A stretch of DNA of 64,000 bases from UBA3937 sp050951585 (GTDB lineage Bacteria; Bacillota; Peptococcia; DRI-13; DTU073): positions 339,322-403,321 of the forward strand of contig JBMNJI010000007.1 in NCBI GenBank assembly GCA_050951585.1, in the 5' to 3' direction. Position 1 is the stretch's first letter, and every line of letters begins with the position of its first letter. Below the pieces are notes generated by a model. It saw nothing but the letters and a program-made list of their open reading frames with translations. It was not told the origin of the DNA and searched no databases. The translations under genes and the position numbers were made by a program. Positions 59,382 through 64,000 of the stretch are shown here, in pieces.

Positions 59382-61065
59382 GCCACCTCCCTAACATCTC
59401 ACCGGGTTGCCCCCCTGGGGGGATAATCGGCAGAACATTCTCACGCGGATCCACATGGCAGTCAACCACCACGGGGCCGGGATGGTGAAGTGCTTCCTTG
59501 ATTACCCTCTCGGCATCCTCCTGTTTGGTCAATTGCAAACCCTTTACGCCATAAGCCTCCGCCAGCTTTACAAAATCAGGACCGCAGGTGAAAAGCGAAT
59601 GCGCATAATGTTCCTTATAGAAAAGCTCTTGCCATTGCCTAACCATCCCCAGACAGGAATTATTAATAATAAATGTCTTCACCGGCAATTGGTACTGCGC
59701 CATTACCGCCAACTCCTGCACCGTCATCTGAAATCCTCCGTCTCCGGTGAACAAAACTACTGTTTCGTTTGGTCTGCCAAAGGCTGCGCCCATGGCTGCC
59801 GGAAGCCCAAAACCCATCGTCCCCAAGCCGCCGGAGGTGAGAAAATTGCGTTTCCCTTTCACCGGAAAATATTGCGCCGTAAACATCTGATGCTGTCCGA
59901 CATCGGTTACTACCACCACTTCGTTAGCCGCGTTCTGACGTGCCACCTCACTGATGATAGCCTGTGGTTTTAAAGACTCTCCCGCGCTGTAGGTGAGCGC
60001 ATACTCCTTTTCCCAGGAAGCCACCTGGGCGAGCCAGGGTTCAACGGCCGGCTTGAATTGGTCTTCCTTTAGCTTTTGTAAGAATAACTTTAAAAAGCTT
60101 TGCACATCACTGACGACCGGAATGTCGGTAATGACGTTTTTGGAAAGCTCGGCCGGATCAATATCCACATGGATGATACAAGTATCCCGGAGAAATTTCT
60201 GCGGATCCCCGGTGACCCGGTCACTGAATCTGGCCCCTAAAGCTAATAACACATCACACCCGCTAAGGGCTAAGTTCGCGGCGGGTTTTCCGTGCATGCC
60301 GACCATGCCTAAAGAACCCCCCGGCCCCTCAGTTACGGCGGCCTTCCCCATTAAGGTATTGACCAAAGGAATTTGCGTATAGGCACGAAATTCCGCCAGA
60401 ATCTCTTCTGCCCCGCCGGAGACAACGCCACCTCCCGCTAAAATAACCGGTCTTTTCGCCTCCTTGAGGGCCGCGACCGCTCTTTCCAACTGCTTCGCTA
60501 ACCCGTTTTTAAGAGGCACTTTGCGATTCGGAGCCGTAAACACCGCTTCCGGGAAATCAGCAGTACCCGCAAAGACATTTTTCGGAACATCAATCAAAAC
60601 CGGACCGGGTCTGCCTCTTTTGGCCACATTCCACGCCTCTTCCAAAACCGACGGCAAGTCTTCCAGCTTCTTCACCAAATAATTGTGCTTGACAATCGGC
60701 ATCGTAATGCCAACAATATCGGCTTCCTGAAAGGAATCCCGGCCGATGCTATCCACCCCAACCTGCCCGGTGATGGCCAAGATCGGCACAGAATCCAAAT
60801 AAGCATTAGCGATCCCGGTAACCAGATTTGTGCCGCCGGGTCCGGAGGTAGCAAAACAGACCCCCGTTTTACCGGTTACCCGCGCGTATCCGTCAGCGCC
60901 GTGAATAGCGCCCTGTTCATGTCTGGTCAAAATATGCTTAATGGAAGAACGCCCTAAAACATCATACAAGAATAAAACAGCACCACCGGGATAACCAAAA
61001 ACTAAATCTACCCCTTTCTTCTCCAGAAACCGCACAATATACTCTGCTCCATTCACAACCTTCAA
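59350..61065 (-). CDS. ilvB: Acetolactate synthase large subunit, first copy
   Basis: AHAS catalytic subunit, 571 aa, first gene of the ilv-leu operon. FGYPGGAVLFLYDVL, RHEQGAIHGADGYAR, GDGGFQMTVQELAVMAQYQLP and NNSCLGMV are intact. The C-terminus extends a little past the usual end (MLGRWRGETHISRIS) because it overlaps ilvN. The start is about 600 nt downstream of the T-box terminator, an unusually long distance that includes an opposite-strand gene. Confidence 0.96.
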   Translation of the reverse strand: MKVVNGAEYIVRFLEKKGVDLVFGYPGGAVLFLYDVLGRSSIKHILTRHEQGAIHGADGYARVTGKTGVCFATSGPGGTNLVTGIANAYLDSVPILAITGQVGVDSIGRDSFQEADIVGITMPIVKHNYLVKKLEDLPSVLEEAWNVAKRGRPGPVLIDVPKNVFAGTADFPEAVFTAPNRKVPLKNGLAKQLERAVAALKEAKRPVILAGGGVVSGGAEEILAEFRAYTQIPLVNTLMGKAAVTEGPGGSLGMVGMHGKPAANLALSGCDVLLALGARFSDRVTGDPQKFLRDTCIIHVDIDPAELSKNVITDIPVVSDVQSFLKLFLQKLKEDQFKPAVEPWLAQVASWEKEYALTYSAGESLKPQAIISEVARQNAANEVVVVTDVGQHQMFTAQYFPVKGKRNFLTSGGLGTMGFGLPAAMGAAFGRPNETVVLFTGDGGFQMTVQELAVMAQYQLPVKTFIINNSCLGMVRQWQELFYKEHYAHSLFTCGPDFVKLAEAYGVKGLQLTKQEDAERVIKEALHHPGPVVVDCHVDPRENVLPIIPPGGQPGEMLGRWRGETHISRIS

Positions 61066-61203
61066 AACCCCCTATCCGCTTCACTCTAGATTTCACGTAC
61101 ACTCGTCTTTTCTTCAGCATATTATGTAGATTAAGTGAAAACCTAAAAATAACCCGGTAATTTGCCGCTTAATCCTTAATGTAAAACAGAAGATGTTCTA
61201 AAC

Positions 61204-61258
61204 TTGATGTTATTTGCTTGATGTAATTTGCTTGTATTCGATGTTCGATGCTCGATGA
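61204..61258 (+). repeat. Short tandem GATG-rich repeats before the HesB-like gene
   Basis: TTGATGTTATTTGC and TTGATGTAATTTGC are adjacent (61204-61231), followed by TTCGATG-type repeats (61234-61258). No clear -35/-10 pair is visible here, although the promoter of the HesB-like gene must lie in this stretch. Confidence 0.6.
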
Positions 61259-61319
61259 TGATTGTTAGTATTTATTTTTCTTGATGATCCTGTTTATGCG
61301 ATGAAAGGAGGAACCTTGC

Positions 61320-61631
61320 ATGCAAATCTTTGTGACCGAGGAAGCCGGTAAAACTCTCCAGACCCTCTTGGAAAAATCGGATAACACCCATGTGCGCATC
61401 ATCTTCAAAGGTCAGGGCTGAGGAGGTCCTCAGTTAAGTTTGACTCTGGATGAGCCAAAAGAGAATGATGTATTTTTTGAAGAACGGTCTATCCCTTTTA
61501 TCATCGAAAAATCAACAAAAGAGAAACTGTCCGGTGTCTACATCGATTACCGTAACACTTGGATGGGCAAAAGCCTGGTTGTTAGCGGCAAAAGTAATTC
61601 GCCGGGAATGAATAACGCGTGCTTCAGCTAA
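61320..61631 (+). CDS. HesB/IscA-like protein with in-frame UGA (probable selenoprotein)
   Basis: 103-residue HesB-like protein if UGA is read as selenocysteine. ATG at 61320 follows AAAGGAGG. The reading frame is MQIFVTEEAGKTLQTLLEKS to GQG, then TGA at codon 34 (61419-61421), then GGPQLSLTLDEPKENDVFF and continues to TAA 61629-61631. The position of the TGA corresponds to the conserved Cys in the family's G-C-GG-P motif. HesB-like selenoproteins with U at this site are known from anaerobes. A CTGAGG/CCTCAG hairpin surrounds the UGA. The C-terminus keeps one Cys (NNACFS). Alternatives: pseudogene by nonsense mutation. No sel genes are in the window. Confidence 0.8.
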
Positions 61632-61660
61632 TAAGCGCCGTATGCAATCTAAAAAAAGTT

Positions 61661-62010
61661 AAAAGAAAACCCTCTTATCCCTTGATATGTATAATGCATA
61701 CTTATCAGGGACGAGAGGATTCCCGCGGTACCACCCTAATTACCTTATCTAATCTGCAAACAGAATCATGTGACAAATCAAGTTTGGGCTTCATAAATCG
61801 TCGAATGGCCAAACAGCAAAAACAAATAAGGTCTCTTGCTTAGCACTGTTAACGGTCGTTAACCGGCTTACCCTACTTTTTCTTTCAGATAAGCAGCTCA
61901 AGGATGAGTAGTTACACCTCGTGTACCGGTTTTCAGCGCACCCGGCTCTCTGCAACACCTGTCAGTATAACAGTTTCCCTTCATTGCCATTATTTATACA
62001 ATATAAAATT
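61661..62010 (-). ncRNA. T-box leader riboswitch of the ilv-leu operon (probably leucine)
   Basis: On the minus strand the conserved T-box core AGGGTGGTACCGCG lies at 61737-61724. Stem I with AGAGAGCCGG and CCGG pairing is at about 61965-61890. The specifier side reads CTACTCATCCTTGAGC, best aligned as CUC (Leu), with AUC (Ile) as the overlapping alternative. The terminator pairs CCTCTCGTCCCTGAT with ATCAAGGGATAAGAGG (61718-61704 with 61686-61671), followed by TTTTCTTTT. Uncharged tRNA should favour the antiterminator and read-through to ilvB. The T-box is separated from ilvB by the opposite-strand HesB-like gene. Confidence 0.9.
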
Positions 62011-62016
62011 GAATAT

Positions 62017-62046
62017 AGTATATACGACTTTCACAGCCACTGTCAA
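62017..62046 (-). promoter_or_regulatory. Promoter of the T-box/ilv-leu operon
   Basis: The minus strand reads TTGACA (62041-62046), an 18-nt spacer, then TATACT (62017-62022), immediately upstream of the T-box leader. Confidence 0.85.
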
Positions 62047-62107
62047 CCAAAATTTTTCCCTTTTTTTCTACTCTTTTTTTCCGCTATTTCTACTTTCTAC
62101 CCGCTGC

Positions 62108-62344
62108 TTACTCCTTTTTTTCGTGGTCACGTGTGGTAACACGATTCCCCATCAGAAAAGTAATGGCATACAGTCCGGCCAAACCAATCAAGGCATAAAT
62201 AATCCGGCTCAGCATCGCGGTTTGTCCTCCAAATAAAGCGGCGACCAGATCAATCCGGAATAAACCTAACAAACCCCAGTTTATGGCACCAATGATTACT
62301 AAAACAAGTGCTAACGTATCCACTGCTTTTTTCACTCCTTTCAT
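62108..62344 (-). CDS. DUF378 small membrane protein
   Basis: 78-aa protein with two membrane helices (DTLALVLVIIGAINWGLLGLF and IIYALIGLAGLYAITFL) joined by a short loop containing FRIDLVAALFGG, the DUF378 pattern. It has no assigned function. ATG at 62344 after AAGGAG-like bases. It sits upstream of the T-box promoter on the same strand, downstream of the CapA-like gene. Confidence 0.88.
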   Translation of the reverse strand: MKGVKKAVDTLALVLVIIGAINWGLLGLFRIDLVAALFGGQTAMLSRIIYALIGLAGLYAITFLMGNRVTTRDHEKKE

Positions 62345-62392
62345 AGATTTTTCTCTTCCTTATCTATGATGGAGTTTTTTCTCTGCTTTTAT

Positions 62393-63406
62393 TCATGAAG
62401 CCGTATTTGAATTATCTTGGCCAATTAGCTCGGTACGCTCATTAATTTTTTGCATCACGCGTTCGGCCTCAGCCCCCTCGAGGAGAGTGGGTCGAAAATC
62501 ATTCCCTGTGGGAGCTGTCGTCATGGAGCAAGGAATCAGCTTCTTTTTTGTTTCCGTGAGGATACCATCCTGAAAAGTGAAGGTTTGTTGATAAATGATC
62601 GTATCCCGGTCGTAAGGAACACGATTCGCCCCAAAGCAAAAATTACCAAGGCTATAGACGATCTGCTTCCCCAGATATTCCTCAATCCCCTGTAGCACGT
62701 GAGGATGATGCCCTAAAACCAGGTCCGCACCCGCCTCAATGGCCAGCTGCGCCAGCTCACGTTGGGTAGCAGTCGGTTTAATCTCCTTCTCATTTCCCCA
62801 GTGAAAACTGACAATGATTAAATCTGTCCCTGGCGCTAAAGCTTGAATGGAGGAATGAACCAGACTTTTCAGGTCCGTGTAAGAGCGCCATTTTCCGCCA
62901 ACATTGAACTCCGTAAACCCAAGCATCCCAATTTTTATTCCTTTGATCTCCTTAATTAACACCTGGTCAAAGCCGAAATAATCCACCCCCGCCATTTTCA
63001 GGCTAATCAGCGTTTCCAGAAAACCTTCATCACGATAATCATAAGTATGATTGTTCGCTACCGAAACTGCCTCCACACTGCCTGCAGTCAGAATATGGGC
63101 ATATTCCGGTTCGCCTTTAATCCAAAAAGCATACTTCAGATAACTTTTGTCGACTCTATTCCAGGCCTTTGTTAAGCTTGTCTCCAGATTGGCTATCGTT
63201 AAATCATCCTCCTTAAGGACAGAATGCACTCCGGAAAAGAAATAACTGTAATCCCCGTTATTTAGGGCAAAGACCGTATGAAAAGTGGCCCCTTGCTGTG
63301 CATATTCGGCCCCTAAGGCGCAATCGCCAAGGGCACTGATGGTGATGGACTGCTCGGCCGGTTCCTTTTGGGAGCTCCGGTGAGTTGTTTCAGTGCGCAG
63401 ACGCAT
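62393..63406 (-). CDS. CapA-like metallophosphatase-fold protein (signal peptide out of frame)
   Basis: Poly-gamma-glutamate/capsule CapA-type protein, 337 aa in this frame. Motifs of the family: ALGDCALGAEYAQQG (about 26-40), NLETSLT, VSVANNHTYDYRDEG, LIIVSFHWGNE and LVLGHHPHVLQG, giving the expected metal-site residues. Its ATG 63406 lacks a ribosome site. A complete signal peptide sits upstream in another frame (63407-63519), so a one-base frameshift near the CCCGGG at about 63416-63421 probably separates them. If real, the product would stay cytoplasmic and unanchored. Confidence 0.88.
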   Translation of the reverse strand: MRLRTETTHRSSQKEPAEQSITISALGDCALGAEYAQQGATFHTVFALNNGDYSYFFSGVHSVLKEDDLTIANLETSLTKAWNRVDKSYLKYAFWIKGEPEYAHILTAGSVEAVSVANNHTYDYRDEGFLETLISLKMAGVDYFGFDQVLIKEIKGIKIGMLGFTEFNVGGKWRSYTDLKSLVHSSIQALAPGTDLIIVSFHWGNEKEIKPTATQRELAQLAIEAGADLVLGHHPHVLQGIEEYLGKQIVYSLGNFCFGANRVPYDRDTIIYQQTFTFQDGILTETKKKLIPCSMTTAPTGNDFRPTLLEGAEAERVMQKINERTELIGQDNSNTAS

Positions 63407-63519
63407 TCCGGCTCCCGGGCAAATTCCGCAGTGGGAAGAAAAAAAGCCATAAAGAAAAGAGCCGCACTAAATGCGACAAAGAATCTACCCATCCTTTGCA
63501 TTGTTTTCAGTATTTGCAT
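63407..63519 (-). other. Signal peptide of the CapA-like protein in a different frame
   Basis: ATG 63519 (MQILKTMQRMGRFFVAFSAA, then LFFMAFFLPTAEFA) encodes a basic n-region, hydrophobic core and an A-x-A-like cleavage site, then continues out of frame with CapA (REPECVCALKQL) to a stop at 63313. A TTG at 63528 is an alternative start. Joining it with the CapA frame needs one base change in length. Confidence 0.7.
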
Positions 63520-63528
63520 ACGCCTCAA

Positions 63529-63837
63529 GCCTCAATCCAAACTTATCTTCAATGAATCTAATTATTAATGCACAATGATATTATTTAATAATATCTTTCG
63601 CCCCCCGAAAGCCAAAATCCTGCCAATTTTCCGTTTTTGTTCCTAGAATTCAGAGGCGATACAACGAGGATCCCTGTTCATTTGATCGCTTCCTTAGTCT
63701 GATCTGTCTTGATGAAATATGATTGGCGAGGCCCACTGGATCCGGTTCTGCTTTTGTCTTGCAAAACCTTCTCCGTGAGCCCCGCCCTTCTTTTTTACAG
63801 CTCTGTACCCCTATCGGAGTTCTAACGTCGTTATAAA
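63529..63837. other. Spacer without recognisable feature
   Basis: The 309 bases between the CapA-like gene and the right-edge RCC1 gene contain no gene, promoter or strong terminator I can support. An imperfect GGCGAGGC / AGCCCCGCC pairing at 63723-63786 could be a weak terminator for the RCC1 gene. Confidence 0.4.
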
Positions 63838-64000
63838 CTATTTAACAACGACCGGTAAGGTTCTGTTTGTGGTCGTACCATCACCCAACTCACCGCTGCC
63901 ATTGCTCCCCCAGGCCCAGATGGTGCCGTTTTTATCAATAGCGAAGCTCTGGCATTCACCGGCGACAATAGTCACAATATCAGTTAAGCCCTTTACCTGC
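63838..64000 (-). CDS. RCC1-repeat protein, C-terminal part (runs off right edge)
   Basis: The last 53 codons of a third RCC1-type propeller protein; the stop TAG is at 63838-63840. It reads QVKGLTDIVTIVAGECQSFA, then a final blade (IDKNGTIWAWGSNGSGELGD) and ends TLPVVVK. The GECQSFAxDKNGT phrase is nearly the same as in the protein at 37787-39058, so they are close paralogues. The upstream part, and thus domain content and signal peptide, lies outside the window. Confidence 0.9.
   Translation of the reverse strand, partial: QVKGLTDIVTIVAGECQSFAIDKNGTIWAWGSNGSGELGDGTTTNRTLPVVVK

Noticed and set aside
61440..61631. Independent 63-aa protein starting at TTG/ATG after 61440
   Set aside because: It has no ribosome site; its sequence is the C-terminal part of the HesB-like frame interrupted by the UGA.

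Overview
The window looks like a chromosomal segment of an anaerobic, low-to-medium GC Firmicute of the class Clostridia, probably Peptococcaceae-like. The grounds are a CIRCE-controlled groESL operon, a T-box in front of the branched-chain amino-acid operon, strong sigma-A-type promoters, AAGGAGG ribosome binding sites, the cdaA-cdaR-glmM and nnrD-acpS blocks, the DUF881/Sbp trio, and a HesB-like gene with an in-frame UGA. This placement is an inference. Almost all genes lie on the minus strand. The plus-strand exceptions are the Fic/AbiE island, motAB, the formyl-THF cyclo-ligase, the DUF881/Sbp trio and the HesB-like gene.

Layout. 1-7.9 kb: minus-strand purine operon purE-purL-purF-purM-purN-purH-purD (purD runs off the left edge) with a clear promoter and a hairpin-rich leader; purC, purB, purS and purQ are not here. 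8-9.7 kb: sodium:solute symporter and tRNA-Ala(CGC). 9.7-12.0 kb: a plus-strand, AT-richer, partly eroded defence island (truncated Fic, intact AbiEi/AbiEii pair, 24-codon HsdR stub) ending directly at the guaA stop. 12-14 kb: hpt-guaA, where GuaA has a shrunken glutaminase domain without its catalytic Cys. 14-17.3 kb: membrane-anchored hypothetical protein and Lon-like protease. 17.5-19.1 kb: motAB stator. 19.2-25.3 kb: CBS protein, groESL, formyl-THF cyclo-ligase, RidA, a cluster of DnaA-box-like sites, and a CNNM/CorC protein. 25.4-35 kb: tsaD-rimI-tsaB-tsaE (t6A tRNA modification and ribosomal protein acetylation), amidohydrolase, Tex, asparaginase-like protein with a class I amidotransferase, and a ribbon-helix-helix/SPFH pair.

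35-39 kb: two secreted RCC1-propeller proteins, one carrying LamG and Ig-like Big_2 domains and apparently frameshifted in its signal peptide. 39-47.5 kb: mazEF, nnrD, acpS, glmM-cdaR-cdaA (c-di-AMP and peptidoglycan precursor supply) and the divergent DUF881-Sbp-DUF881 operon. 47.5-51.1 kb: an unrecognised 537-aa protein, a Tat-type D-aminoacylase and an FmdB zinc ribbon. 51.1-62 kb: T-box-controlled ilvB-ilvN-ilvC-ilvB2-leuA-leuC-leuD-leuB. A small HesB/IscA-like gene with a UGA at the family's cysteine position sits on the opposite strand between the T-box and ilvB. A strongly structured element and a family of short repeats lie between leuA and leuC. 62-64 kb: DUF378, a CapA-like protein separated by a frameshift from its signal peptide, and the C-terminus of a third RCC1 protein.

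The observations most worth following are the amidotransferase-less GuaA, the UGA-containing HesB gene placed antisense inside the T-box-to-ilvB interval, the multi-helix element between leuA and leuC, and the two signal-peptide frameshifts.
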